This document shows, piece by piece, positions 15,282-24,462 of a stretch of DNA of 64,000 nucleotides. Within the stretch, counting starts at the first letter, position 1. Each line of letters starts with the position of its first letter. The position numbers were made by a program, and so were the translations under genes. Location: positions 1,860,001 through 1,924,000 of the forward strand of contig NZ_JAIWZC010000001.1 in the NCBI RefSeq assembly GCF_020297485.1, given 5' to 3'. Source of the DNA: Enterocloster clostridioformis (lineage in GTDB: Bacteria > Bacillota > Clostridia > Lachnospirales > Lachnospiraceae). The notes below the pieces were generated by a model, which saw only the letters and a list, made by a program, of their open reading frames with translations, did not search any database and was not told where the DNA came from.

Positions 15282-16745
15282 GTGAAACCACAAGAAACAA
15301 AATTTACATTTGTATATAATGAAATTAAGCAGTGTATTTTGGAAGGCCAAATACCTCCTGGAAATACCCTGCCATCTTCAAGGATGTATTGCGAGCAATT
15401 TCATGTAAGCAGATATACGATTAACCGTGTCTTTGACGCATTGAGGACAGAAGGGCTGGTTGATATTCAGCCTCGTCTTGCACCAATTGTTGCTTCAAAA
15501 AAAGATACTTGTAATTCATCAAATACTGTTTTCGAGATTTTAAAACAAAGAGAAGGCATTTTACAGCTATATCAGACCTTTGCCCTCATACTGCCTTCAC
15601 TTATGGTTTTTGCCTTGCAGGAGTGTGATGTGGAGATAATGCCCCACTATAAACAGGCTATGAAAGCATTGCGTTTAGGAGATGCCTCAGGTGAATGGTC
15701 TCCTCCTTCTAAATTAGGATATGATATACTAAGGATAGGTGGGAATTCCTTATTCAGCGAACTCTATTCTACATTTGGCCTTTATAATAAGCTTGCATTC
15801 TTTGCAGAAGACTGTCCCTATTTCTCTAAGCACTTTTTGCGTGGGGCTGTGTCTGTAACCAGTGTTATTATAGATACATTAAAGGGCGATGATCCACTCA
15901 CAAAGTACAACCAGTTATCTGATATGTATCAGAAACTTACGGATTCCATTGAACATACGTTAAATTATCTATCAGAGACAACGCCCAAATGTCCTGCACA
16001 AACTGGTTTGAAGTTTTCGTGGAATCCCATGCGCGGCCAGGATTATTATTACTCAAAAATTGTTGATGACATGAATCTGAAAATCGGCCTTGGAGAATAT
16101 TCTGTTGGAATATATCTTCCATATGAAAAGCAACTGGCTAACCAGTACGATGTCTCTTTATCGACAGTCAGAAAGGCATTGTCAGAACTCGAACAGCGGG
16201 GATTCGTAAAAAAATTAAATGGTAAAGGCACTATAGTCATAGAACCGGATGATACGAAACTTCATCAGCTGGCTCTTAATTCCGGATATGTAGAAAAAGC
16301 ATTACGTTATCTTCATGCCTTGCAGCTAATGATATTCATTATTCGTCCGGCGGCGTTAGCTGCGGCAGCGCGGTTTACCAGAGAAGAATTGGACGAGTTA
16401 GCAGACAGATTTACTTCACCAGGTTCTGTTCATTTAGCAGATATTCTAGAAGCCATATTGAAACATACCACGTTAGAACCTTTATATGTTATACTGTCCG
16501 AAACCAATCACCTTCTTGAATGGGGACATCATTTTGCTTACTATCCGTCCAAGAGGCATACTCTCTCTCATCTGAACAAAAAAGCCATTACCGCACTTCG
16601 GCAATTATATGAGGGAAATGCAAGTTCCTTTGCGGATGGTATGGCTGATTGCTACCGTTATATTTTGATTTGTATGAAAAAAAACATGGTAGAAAAATAT
16701 AAGTTTCATAACGTAGCTAATATTCGAGTTCCAGAAAAATATTAG
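15282..16745 (+). CDS. GntR-type regulator with two winged helices
   Basis: 487 residues from a GTG with GAGGAGG upstream. Residues 1-72 are a GntR winged helix (KFTFVYNEIKQCILEGQIPP, PSSRMYCEQFHVSRYTINRV, LRTEGLVDIQPRLAPIVASK). A second winged helix lies at about 255-325 (SVGIYLPYEKQLANQYDVSL, STVRKALSELEQRGFVKKLN, GKGTIVIEPDD). The rest is helical and unlike usual GntR ligand domains. The same architecture and neighbourhood (divergent from receiver-domain genes) is seen at 42307-43749. It probably controls the adjacent signalling genes. A broken copy lies at 1-505. Confidence 0.85.
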   Translation: MKPQETKFTFVYNEIKQCILEGQIPPGNTLPSSRMYCEQFHVSRYTINRVFDALRTEGLVDIQPRLAPIVASKKDTCNSSNTVFEILKQREGILQLYQTFALILPSLMVFALQECDVEIMPHYKQAMKALRLGDASGEWSPPSKLGYDILRIGGNSLFSELYSTFGLYNKLAFFAEDCPYFSKHFLRGAVSVTSVIIDTLKGDDPLTKYNQLSDMYQKLTDSIEHTLNYLSETTPKCPAQTGLKFSWNPMRGQDYYYSKIVDDMNLKIGLGEYSVGIYLPYEKQLANQYDVSLSTVRKALSELEQRGFVKKLNGKGTIVIEPDDTKLHQLALNSGYVEKALRYLHALQLMIFIIRPAALAAAARFTREELDELADRFTSPGSVHLADILEAILKHTTLEPLYVILSETNHLLEWGHHFAYYPSKRHTLSHLNKKAITALRQLYEGNASSFADGMADCYRYILICMKKNMVEKYKFHNVANIRVPEKY

Positions 16746-16852
16746 TTGTTAGCTGCAAGCACTAGAAAGGAATATGCGCTCCGCCTGTTGAGAATTTTCT
16801 CAATCCCCAGTTTACAAGGAACTACACGCAGACCGGGAAACGGGCTGCTGAT

Positions 16853-16899
16853 AACAGACGGCGGTATGCTCCCGAAAAGGGGCGCATGCCGCCTGTTTT
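16853..16899 (+). terminator. Intrinsic terminator of the GntR-type gene
   Basis: AACAG.CGGCGGTATGC and GCATGCCGCCTGTT form a strong stem followed by TTG. Confidence 0.75.
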
Positions 16900-17009
16900 G
16901 TTGTCCGGTGTTTCCAAAGCAGCTCCCATTAGCAATCAGCAGACAGGGGGTATATGAAACTTCCTTTCGGCGCAAACTCCTGTGTCTCATTAGTAACAGA
17001 TATTTCTGA

Positions 17010-18203
17010 CTATTTCTTTAGAAGCCATTCCAAAACATTAACCTGCTTGATACCATTATAGGATGTCAGTGGCGTATAATCCATAGTAAGAAGATACTTC
17101 GGATTATGGTCTTTTATTGCATCCAGTGATGAAAGTTCCCGCTTTAGTGTCTGCTCTTCCAATACGGTCTGAGATACTTGATAATATTCTTCCCCTTCGG
17201 CGCCTATGGCAATAAAATCAACCTCAGCATCTCCAACTTTTCCTATATGGACTTCATAACCTCGTCTTATAAGTTCCAAGTAAACAATGTTCTCTAAGAT
17301 GTGCCCCATGTCTGCCTGCTTTGTGCCTAATATAAAATAACGAAGCCCTATATCCGCCGCATAGTATTTCGCTCCTGTAGCGAGATACTGCTTCCCTTTT
17401 ATATCATATCTTCCTACCTTATATAGAATAAAACTGTCACAAAGAGCAGAAAGATAGTTTTCCACAGTAGGTACACTGATTTTCCTCCCTGATGATGTCA
17501 TTGCATTTGCAATCTTAGTAGAGGAACACATATTTCCAATGTTATCAAACATAAACTCCACCACGCTTTGAAGCATAAATGGATCAGATATTTTCTTTCT
17601 GGTAACGATATCTTTGAGTAAGATTGTATTGTAAATTCCCTCAAGATAAACTCTGATATCCTGTTTTCTTGCAAGTTCAAGAGTTCCTGGAAAAGAACTG
17701 TTTTGTAAATAATTCATATACAGTGCACCCGTATTTGTGTTTCCAGGGTATGCTGATATATATTCCTTAAAAGAAAGGGGAAGCATTTTTATCTCAACAT
17801 ACCTGCCTGAGAGCAATGTGGCAAGTTCTCCGGAAAGCAGAAACGCATTAGACCCCGTAATATATAAATCCACATTTTTCTTTACATAAAGCCAGTCTAC
17901 TGCTTCCTGGAAATTTTCAACTTGCTGCACTTCATCTAAAAATACATAGTTTTTATTACTCTTTACCAGTTTACTTTCCACATATTGATATAGCTTCTCT
18001 GATGTGCGAATACCGCGATAATCCCCGTCCTCCAAATTAACGGTTATGATTTGTTCCTCTTCTACTCCATTCTCTTTTAAATAGGACTGATACAATTCAA
18101 ACATCGTTGACTTACCACAGCGGCGAATTCCGGTTATTACTTTTATTAGGTTTTTATCTTTAAAACTAATTAAATTTTCGAGATATTCATTTCGTTCAAT
18201 CAT
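17010..18203 (-). CDS. AAA_14 / DUF4143 ATPase (second member)
   Basis: 397 residues. Walker A GIRRCGKSTMFELYQSYL, Walker B NYVFLDEVQQVENF, then YITGSNAFLLSGELATLLSG, a winged-helix stretch (GNMCSSTKIANAMTSSGRKI) and the DUF4143 part (AKYYAADIGLRYFILGTKQA, ENIVYLELIRRGYEVHIG, DAEVDFIAIGAEGEEYYQ). Same family as 8899-10152 but clearly diverged. AGGTGTAACAG ribosome site. Upstream, TTTACA and TATTGT 17 bp apart could be its promoter. It lies inside the duplicated block and is absent from copy 1. Cellular role unknown. Confidence 0.9.
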   Translation of the reverse strand: MIERNEYLENLISFKDKNLIKVITGIRRCGKSTMFELYQSYLKENGVEEEQIITVNLEDGDYRGIRTSEKLYQYVESKLVKSNKNYVFLDEVQQVENFQEAVDWLYVKKNVDLYITGSNAFLLSGELATLLSGRYVEIKMLPLSFKEYISAYPGNTNTGALYMNYLQNSSFPGTLELARKQDIRVYLEGIYNTILLKDIVTRKKISDPFMLQSVVEFMFDNIGNMCSSTKIANAMTSSGRKISVPTVENYLSALCDSFILYKVGRYDIKGKQYLATGAKYYAADIGLRYFILGTKQADMGHILENIVYLELIRRGYEVHIGKVGDAEVDFIAIGAEGEEYYQVSQTVLEEQTLKRELSSLDAIKDHNPKYLLTMDYTPLTSYNGIKQVNVLEWLLKK

Positions 18204-18417
18204 CTGTTACACCTCCGCATAGTTTTTATAAACCAACAATATCACATCTCCCTGTTCTTGTAAAGTTTGTAATTCCTATTTTACGAATTCATTTATAATT
18301 GAACATTTGTAAGATGCATTATCATTATGCCCTTTTCTCACTATTGTACGCAAGAAGCACCTTGCCGATGATTTAAATCCGAAAACTATCGTAACCTGCC
18401 ATATATAGAGCCTCATG
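18204..18417. other. Leader of the second ATPase and intergenic sequence
   Basis: Contains promoter-like boxes (minus strand TTTACA near 18266 and TATTGT near 18240) and otherwise no gene. A TTTTACGAATTC near 18280 faintly recalls the ATTACGA boxes of the first ATPase. Confidence 0.4.
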
Positions 18418-18545
18418 ATTCCCATGAACTACTCATTAAAAACCTTCCCTCCTTGGCGCTAAAATATTTTGCTTTAGCGTTGCCGCCTCATTTCCTTGAT
18501 TCTGCCACAATTCCAAGAGTTTTTTTCCAGACTAATTTCCTCCCT
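18418..18545. repeat. Dispersed repeat, pairs with 461-588
   Basis: See the partner at 461-588. Here it joins directly to the 18542-19128 repeat at CCCTCA. Confidence 0.85.
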
Positions 18546-18617
18546 CACCGGAAAAGCAATCTCCCAGGTAAGGAAGTACAGCAAAGCGCCCGATGAACAG
18601 CATCGCCCGCTCTTTAT

Positions 18618-19166
18618 CTACAATTCCCGATTCACCAACTGATGAAGTTTTTCCTGTATATTATCAGTTCCTTTTATACCTATCATTGGAACCGACATAT
18701 TTTCCTGCAAAAGTTGATTAACTATTTTTTCTACAAAGAGTCCCATTCCATTGATTTCTGCATTATTGTCTGAGGTTGTTTCTACGCCACAATTGGGAGA
18801 ACGGTTTGCCCCGATAATCCCGATGATTTCAAATCCATATTTTTTATATTCTATGATTTGTTGTACTACATAATCAGCCAGCCTCGATAGCTTCATATTC
18901 GTGCTATCATTTTTCATTGCTGAACGTATTCTTGTATTCTCTGCCACGACTGGACTATCAGCACCATGAATATTTCCCCTATCCAATCCCAAACAGCAAA
19001 ACTCTGGACAGGGCATTTGGACAATACTAATATCAGCATTTAAGAAGAAATCAATAATATCTTTAAATGCTGCAGGATAAACTGCCGTTCCATCAGAAAT
19101 GGCATTTTGATTTAAAAGGCAATGGGGATAAATAGGCTTGAGGGTTTGAAGCATACTAATCTGCAT
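18618..19166 (-). pseudogene. TudS-related gene, copy 2, with replaced N-terminus
   Basis: From PHCLLNQNAISDGTAVYP to the end it is nearly identical to the intact gene at 2880-3428. The first 15 or so residues differ: copy 1 reads KKVIFIAHCLL, this copy QTLKPIYPHCLL, because homology stops at base 19128. The replaced part belongs to an unrelated minus-strand frame (19112-19309). No ribosome site precedes the apparent start at 19166. The cluster cysteines are retained, but the lost first beta-strand makes function unlikely. Confidence 0.75.
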
Positions 19167-19309
19167 GCAGCACTTTCAGGATATACACCTATGGCTGTGG
19201 AACAGTTGAATCCCAATAGTATTTCTGTTATATGCTCAAGTTCATAGTATCTTTTTGTGAATTTATCACTCATAACTCCCTCGGTTTGCTCAATTTCAAT
19301 CACATACAT
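19112..19309 (-). CDS. Truncated hypothetical ORF at a rearrangement junction
   Basis: 65 codons (YVIEIEQTEGVMSDKFTKRY, YELEHITEILLGFN) that run across the junction at about 19128 into the TudS-related copy. It begins inside the end of the next upstream ORF (19296-19628). The first 45 residues look like genuine coding sequence; the tail is a fusion artefact. Not recognised. Confidence 0.35.
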   Translation of the reverse strand: MYVIEIEQTEGVMSDKFTKRYYELEHITEILLGFNCSTAIGVYPESAACRLVCFKPSSLFIPIAF

Positions 19310-19628
19310 TGTTTCTATCCAATTTTAATACACGCTTGTTCAAAAAAGCATATATGTATTCCTTTTCAAAATAAATACATCTGGCAGCATCTCTTGTCAG
19401 AACACTCGCCAGTTCTTCTCCTGTCTCAATAGGTAATTTTCTTAAACGCATACTGGAATAGTAAGAACCGTGACCATCCGAAACATAAAAAACAGACTTA
19501 CCAATCGCATCTATGGTGGGCAGTATTACATCGCCCATCCCTGCAATATTATTTTTAGGCTGGATACTCCATTTTTGATTAACGCGCATATCTTCACTCG
19601 CTTTCGTTCCATTGCTTATTTGTCCCAC
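19296..19628 (-). CDS. Hypothetical protein, beta-rich
   Basis: 110 residues, beta-strand rich (WSIQPKNNIAGMGDVILPTI, DAIGKSVFYVSDGHGSYYSS, IYFEKEYIYAFLNKRVLKLD), like one or two blades of a beta-propeller. No signal peptide. Its likely start could be the Met of MRVNQKW about 14 residues in. The overlap with the ORF at 19112 suggests that both are parts of one gene broken by a frameshift. Family not recognised. Confidence 0.4.
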   Translation of the reverse strand: MGQISNGTKASEDMRVNQKWSIQPKNNIAGMGDVILPTIDAIGKSVFYVSDGHGSYYSSMRLRKLPIETGEELASVLTRDAARCIYFEKEYIYAFLNKRVLKLDRNNVCD

Positions 19629-19649
19629 AAACTGAAATTTGGGCTACGA

Positions 19650-20189
19650 TTACATCCCAACTATTTTCCTAACAGTGTTTGCGGTTCTAATCGTCAGCTT
19701 ACTGCTGATGTTCGCGCTTGCAGTCTTTGACCACCAGTTTGTCTTTTGATAATCTTTTCGGCTGAAAGACCAGAATACCGTTTCTCTATATTCTTTGATC
19801 TTCTCTAATTCTTCCTTCGGTTCCCCAATTTCTCCCCATACTTCAGAAAATGTGGCTGGAGGCATAATAAAAATCAGATTATCATAAATCTCTTTATTCT
19901 CATCGCCCCACCACTCAGGAGCATTCTGTAAAATATCCTCAAGTTTTTCTTTTGAAATGACGAAAACAGGAATATCCAAACCAAATTGCCTGTTTATTAT
20001 CATTTCAGCCTGGCTTGTAAGCACCTCTATGTTATCCTCATCGCTTGAAAAAGCCACATTCCCACTGTTCAGATATGTCTTAACTTCACTAAAATCAAGT
20101 TCTTCAAAGCATCTCTTTAATTCAGCCATCGGTACTTTATTTTTTCCGCTTATATTAACACCACGCAAAAAAGCGATGTATCTTTTCAT
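19650..20189 (-). CDS. DUF1697 family protein
   Basis: 179 residues with the family hallmarks: start KRYIAFLRGVNISGKNKVPM, MAELKRCFEELDFSEVKTYL, NSGNVAFSSDE, and the C-terminal SKLTIRTANTVRKIVGM. Full length for the family. The fold resembles two ferredoxin-like halves; biochemical function is unknown. Stand-alone gene with ATG and a GGAGGAATCAACAG site. Confidence 0.9.
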   Translation of the reverse strand: MKRYIAFLRGVNISGKNKVPMAELKRCFEELDFSEVKTYLNSGNVAFSSDEDNIEVLTSQAEMIINRQFGLDIPVFVISKEKLEDILQNAPEWWGDENKEIYDNLIFIMPPATFSEVWGEIGEPKEELEKIKEYRETVFWSFSRKDYQKTNWWSKTASANISSKLTIRTANTVRKIVGM

Positions 20190-20328
20190 ATCTGTTGATT
20201 CCTCCGCACAAACTTTTCAGACTTACAAACTGGGGGATACTATTTCATTTTTTCATATTTTTCTCTCTGCTGTTCCATGAAATACTCTAAACCATGCGTT
20301 TACACAAAACAGCTATTTTTCACAAGGC

Positions 20329-20913
20329 TTGCTACGTTTTGTTGTAGAACGATACTTATCATTAAACAATGTTGTCATTAATCAACTTTTTTCATATAAT
20401 ATTATAAAGAATGCCTTGGAGACTAAAGTGCTTAACAATCAATATACTAACTCGCCTTCCTATTTCTCAGGAGCTTCCTACCCAAGATTCCAATCAAATG
20501 TGGCAACTGATTACGGCCCAAATCCGTTCACTATTAATATTAGCAATGCTGCTATGAATAATGACACATTTCGCACTGCCTTATGGACAGGTGACAACCT
20601 GCAGCTTACTCTGATGAGCATACCAGCTGGTGAGGAAATAGGCGTAGAGGTGCATCCAGACGATGATCAATTTTTGCATATTGAATCTGGTCGCGGGGTT
20701 GTCCAAATGGGTAAGCAAATGGACAATTTAAATTTTCAACAACCAGTCTTTGTAGACAGCGCCATATTCGTTCCTGCCGGAATCTGGCACAATATAGTAA
20801 ATACTGGCGATATTCCATTAAAATTATATTCGATTTATGCACCGCCTCATCATCCCTGGGGTACTGTTCACCAAACTAAAGCTATCGCTGAAGCAAATAC
20901 AAATCATTATTGA
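20329..20913 (+). CDS. Cupin-domain protein
   Basis: 194 residues; residues about 75-180 form a cupin barrel: LTLMSIPAGEEIGVEVHPDD, DDQFLHIESGRGVVQMG, and the second motif FVPAGIWHNIVNTGDIPLKL. Metal ligands H, D/E-rich DDDQ and the later H of IWHNI are visible. A linker like ASYPRFQSNVATDYGPNPFT precedes it. The first 30 residues look unlike the family and lack a ribosome site, so the true 5' end may be lost or start later. Possibly a spore- or stress-related sugar-binding cupin; substrate unknown. Confidence 0.75.
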   Translation: MLRFVVERYLSLNNVVINQLFSYNIIKNALETKVLNNQYTNSPSYFSGASYPRFQSNVATDYGPNPFTINISNAAMNNDTFRTALWTGDNLQLTLMSIPAGEEIGVEVHPDDDQFLHIESGRGVVQMGKQMDNLNFQQPVFVDSAIFVPAGIWHNIVNTGDIPLKLYSIYAPPHHPWGTVHQTKAIAEANTNHY

Positions 20914-20996
20914 TTACAACCTCGTCAGTTCTCCAATAGGGACTGGCGAGTCTTTGATTTACCACAACTCTAAAACATTAATTTCCCCGCCATCTT

Positions 20997-21221
20997 TCAT
21001 AGTGTAACAACCATCTTTTTGATTCTGTAATATTTTTTTATTTCCATCACCTCGTCTAAAGTGAATATTTCATCCTTAAATGGTGCTTCCTTTAGCATTG
21101 TCTCATCTCCTAATATGCCATCATCAGAAACCAGACTGATAATCATGACATCGGCGTCAAAATACAATTCATCGATAGGCATACTTTTCTCTTGAATGAA
21201 ATTCATAAATTTCTTTTGCAA
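20997..21221 (-). CDS. Hypothetical protein, 3' part of a probably broken gene
   Basis: 74 residues, acidic (PIDELYFDADVMIISLVSDD, EIFTLDEVMEIKKYYRIKKM). Upstream, another frame continues in coding-like fashion (EFYQNIEKLQNFAKEIYEFH), suggesting a frameshift near 21190. No recognised domain. Confidence 0.4.
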   Translation of the reverse strand: MQKKFMNFIQEKSMPIDELYFDADVMIISLVSDDGILGDETMLKEAPFKDEIFTLDEVMEIKKYYRIKKMVVTL

Positions 21222-21333
21222 AGTTCTGTAGCTTTTCGATATTTTGATAGAATTCCTTGTATAAGCAATTTTTCCAATACAGAGCCATCATCAAGCAAAA
21301 AATACTCACTTCCAGAAGCTTCCTTTGCAAAGG

Positions 21334-21458
21334 TTGACCTCCAAGCGCTCCACTTCCTCCATTGTCAGCGTGGTTCCCTTCCCCATCTTCTCATGGTCCG
21401 GCGCCCAATCGCGGATATCATATTTGGCTCCCCCGCCATTCCGGCTAATTTACTTCAT
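21334..21458 (-). pseudogene. Fragment of a YdbC/PC4-type protein
   Basis: About 40 codons read AKYDIRDWAPDHEKMGKGTT LTMEEVERL in one minus-strand frame, matching the C-terminal half of YdbC-family (PC4-like, nucleic-acid-binding) proteins, where KYDIR.W.P.H..M..G.TL...E is conserved. A stop lies upstream in the same frame and no start is present. Confidence 0.7.
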
Positions 21459-21600
21459 TAAAAAAGCCGTTTCATTCCCTCTTTTAAAACTTCCATGAGC
21501 AATTCCCTTAAACCCATGTACTCTTCCCCAACGCCCTCTCTCCAGGTATCGCCAGCCGCCACCTTCACTATATTAAGCTAGCCGAACCGGATTTACTGCA
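21459..21600 (-). pseudogene. Fragment of an unrecognised C-terminus
   Basis: The minus strand reads AAGDTWREGVGEEYMGLREL LMEVLKEGMKRLF then stop, with no start. It looks like the C-terminal end of a helical protein, cut off on its upstream side near the end of the transporter operon. Confidence 0.4.
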
Positions 21601-21615
21601 TAGCATCTTCCATCT

Positions 21616-22719
21616 TCATAATGCCTGCCCGGTTTCTTTATGGAATAGGTGGATTTTTTCAGATAGCAAACGGACCGATACCGACTGTCCGGGCTGGCCG
21701 GAGAAGTCAGCTCCTGTTATCATTGTCAGATCCGGCATCCCGGGAGCCGTAAGAAAAACTGCCATCTCCCGGCCGGTATTTTCCAGAATATTGATTTTCA
21801 TCTGTATGGCGCCGGGTTCCCCTGAAGCGGCAGGCATTATGTGTTCCGGGCGAATGCCGGCCTTTATTCCGCCCTTTAGGTAATCCGGCGGCAGGTTTCT
21901 TTTATCCATGGGAATCCTGGCATGACCCAGAGTCAGATAACAATGCCCTTGTTCCGCAACAGGCTCTGTATCCCACAAGTTCATATTGGGAGAGCCTATA
22001 AAGCCCGCAACGAACAGGTTTGCAGGATGCCTGTATACCTCCTGCGGCGTTCCAAACTGCTGCAGAACCCCTTCATTGATAACAGCAATACGTGTTCCCA
22101 TCGTCATTGCCTCGGTCTGGTCATGGGTAACATAGATGGTTGTAACCCCCAGTTCCCTCTGCAGGGTTATGATTTCTCTCCGCATTTCTGTTCGGAGTCT
22201 GGCGTCCAGATTTGCTAATGGCTCATCCATCAGAAAAAGCTTCGGCTTTCTCACCATGGAACGGGCCAGGGCCACTCTCTGGCGCTGGCCGCCGGAAAGA
22301 GCTCCCGGTTTTCTTTCAAGTAATGTGTCTAACTCCAGCTTTCGCGCTACCTCTGCCACCCTGCTTTTGGTTTCCTGTTTTCCAGTATGACGCATTTTAA
22401 GAGGGAATGCAATATTGTCTTTTACTTTCATATTGGGATAGAGGGCATAGTTTTGAAACACCATCGCGATATCTCTATTCTTTGGCGGCACCTTGTTTAC
22501 GACCCTCCCATCCATAATGACCTCACCGCCGCTGATCGTTTCAAGCCCTGCAATCATACGCAGCAGCGTTGTCTTCCCACATCCGGATGGGCCGACAAAA
22601 ACAATAAATTCACCCTGATTTATTTCCATATTCATATCTATGACAGCATGCACCTTGCCCGGATACCATTTATTTACGTTATGTATCTGCAGTTCTCCTG
22701 CCAGACTCTCTTTTTCCAT
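21616..22719 (-). CDS. ABC transporter ATPase, MalK/UgpC type
   Basis: 367 residues. Walker A FVGPSGCGKTTLLRMIAGL, Q-loop VFQNYALYPNMKV, signature ALSGGQRQRVALARS, Walker B LFLMDEPLANLDARLRTEM, H-loop YVTHDQTEAM, followed by the OB-type regulatory domain of sugar importer ATPases (FIGSPNMNL, GIRPEHI). It energises the MalF/MalG-type permeases encoded just upstream. Last gene of the operon; 19 bp after the permease gene. Full length for the family. Confidence 0.93.
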   Translation of the reverse strand: MEKESLAGELQIHNVNKWYPGKVHAVIDMNMEINQGEFIVFVGPSGCGKTTLLRMIAGLETISGGEVIMDGRVVNKVPPKNRDIAMVFQNYALYPNMKVKDNIAFPLKMRHTGKQETKSRVAEVARKLELDTLLERKPGALSGGQRQRVALARSMVRKPKLFLMDEPLANLDARLRTEMRREIITLQRELGVTTIYVTHDQTEAMTMGTRIAVINEGVLQQFGTPQEVYRHPANLFVAGFIGSPNMNLWDTEPVAEQGHCYLTLGHARIPMDKRNLPPDYLKGGIKAGIRPEHIMPAASGEPGAIQMKINILENTGREMAVFLTAPGMPDLTMITGADFSGQPGQSVSVRLLSEKIHLFHKETGQAL

Positions 22720-22738
22720 AACCTGTTCCTTCCTTATT

Positions 22739-23578
22739 TTAATCCTTCATTCCGGAAGATATGATGCCCTGTTCCAGATATCTCTGCCCGAACAGAAATA
22801 TCAGGAGAGGAGGCATCAGTGTGATGAGTGATGCAATCAGCGATACCCCTGCATTGTCAACGGTGATATTGGCCATATATAATGACAGCGGCCAAAGGGC
22901 CTGGTTCTTTAAAAATGCCTGCGGCGCTTCCATGGCATTCCAGTACTCCAGAAACCCCAGCACTACCGCTGAGAGGATTCCCGCCGCACCCAGGGGGATT
23001 CCAAACCATACAAATGTCTGGAAGGGGGAAGCACCATCTACGGCTGCCGCCTCCATAATCGCCTCTGGTATCGTCATAAAGAAACGCGTCATAATGAATA
23101 TGGGAAAGGTTGACGCTGCCCCCGGTAGGATGACCGCCCATACAGTATCAATCAGCCTCAGTTTGTTTAGTACAAGATAACTGGAAACCATCGTCACCTG
23201 AAACGGCATTAGCATAAGGACAATGTATAAGGTATAGAGTATCTTTTTTCCACGAAAGTGAAATTTCGCAAATGCCCATGCCGCGGGAGCGCCTAACAAA
23301 ACATGCCCGAGTATGATGGGTAAAACCTGCCTGCAGGAATTCCAAAATACCGTAAAAAACTGAGGCGTGTCTAAGAGCAGCTCCACATAGGCCTGTAAAG
23401 TCGGATACTGCGCAATGACCGGCCACACAGCAGTCCCTTCGCCTCCTTCCAGGACCGGAACAAGATTTTCATACAATTCTGCGCTACCCATAATGGTACC
23501 GGATAATAACATCCAAAGGGGAAGCCATATAAAGGCTGCGATACAAACAAGAATTGACCCTATCAGCCATTTTTTCAT
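22739..23578 (-). CDS. Carbohydrate ABC permease, MalG type
   Basis: 279 residues with six predicted membrane segments. The EAA loop reads EAAAVDGASPFQTFVWFGIP, as in MalG-family permeases. N-terminal membrane segment SILVCIAAFIWLPLWMLLSG and a large loop follow. Its start overlaps the stop of the upstream permease gene by 4 bp (ATGA), so the two are translationally coupled. It forms the membrane channel together with the MalF-type protein. Confidence 0.92.
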   Translation of the reverse strand: MKKWLIGSILVCIAAFIWLPLWMLLSGTIMGSAELYENLVPVLEGGEGTAVWPVIAQYPTLQAYVELLLDTPQFFTVFWNSCRQVLPIILGHVLLGAPAAWAFAKFHFRGKKILYTLYIVLMLMPFQVTMVSSYLVLNKLRLIDTVWAVILPGAASTFPIFIMTRFFMTIPEAIMEAAAVDGASPFQTFVWFGIPLGAAGILSAVVLGFLEYWNAMEAPQAFLKNQALWPLSLYMANITVDNAGVSLIASLITLMPPLLIFLFGQRYLEQGIISSGMKD

Positions 23579-24462
23579 GCATTGTCACCTCGGTTTAAGA
23601 TTTTCTGCAGCAGCATTATCAATACAAATACAAAAAGTGCCATCATTACGGCTCCTGCGCACATTTTATCCACGTCCAGATTCCCGTACCAGTTGTTGAA
23701 CAGATGCTGGAGCATATAGATACTGTCATTTGGATAGCTTCCTGCTATCAAATACGCCTCCCTGAACACCTTAAAGGAATTGAGCAGTGAAAGCACTGTA
23801 ATCGTAAATAACGTCGGCATAAGATTGGGGAACGTAATCCGTACAAACCTGCGGATGCTGCCTGCCCCATCAATCTGGGCCGCCTCATATAATGCCGGGT
23901 TGATGGCACTGAGTCCAGATAACCACAGCACCATATCATATCCAAAGTTTTTCCATAGATAAGCAAAGACCAGTACCCCAAAGGCAGCCCCGCTTCCAAT
24001 CCAATCAACCGGTGTTTTATCCCAAAGTGCAAGAAAGGCATTGAACAGTCCGTTTTTATGAAAGATCACGCGCCACAAAAGGACGATGGAAGCTACTGGT
24101 ATTGCCATAGGTACAAGGTAGGAGGTTTTGAAAATACCTCTTGTTTCCTTGTAGGCCGACAAAAGCAGGGAAACTGCCAGGGATATGAATAACAACAATG
24201 GAATGCAGACAGCGGCAAATTTCAAGGTATTTCCTGCGGCCAGCTTAAACGCACTATTGCCAAGAACCGCCGCGTAATTTTGAAATCCCACAAACCGGTC
24301 ACTGGCAGCCATAAAAAAGGAACGGCGGAATGCATCCAAAAGGGGGATTAGTACAATAATACTTACAAAAAACAGGCTCGGTGACAAAAAAAGCCATGGC
24401 ACCATGCGTTCTTTTAAAGGAACCGCATCCTCATATTGTTTTCTTCTGTTTACTTTTGTCAT
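23575..24462 (-). CDS. Carbohydrate ABC permease, MalF type
   Basis: About 295 residues from the ATG at 24462, preceded by AAAGGAGATTTTCGG; a longer start at 24531 would overlap the upstream gene by 100 bp and has no ribosome site. Six predicted membrane segments; EAA loop EAAQIDGAGSIRRFVRITFP. N-terminal MTKVNRRKQYEDAVPLKERM is cytosolic. Overlaps the upstream membrane-protein gene by 32 bp, consistent with a tight operon. Confidence 0.92.
   Translation of the reverse strand: MTKVNRRKQYEDAVPLKERMVPWLFLSPSLFFVSIIVLIPLLDAFRRSFFMAASDRFVGFQNYAAVLGNSAFKLAAGNTLKFAAVCIPLLLFISLAVSLLLSAYKETRGIFKTSYLVPMAIPVASIVLLWRVIFHKNGLFNAFLALWDKTPVDWIGSGAAFGVLVFAYLWKNFGYDMVLWLSGLSAINPALYEAAQIDGAGSIRRFVRITFPNLMPTLFTITVLSLLNSFKVFREAYLIAGSYPNDSIYMLQHLFNNWYGNLDVDKMCAGAVMMALFVFVLIMLLQKILNRGDNA

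Noticed and set aside
16742..17009. Overlapping frames on both strands after the GntR-type gene
   Set aside because: They span the terminator hairpin and show no domain; ordinary intergenic sequence.
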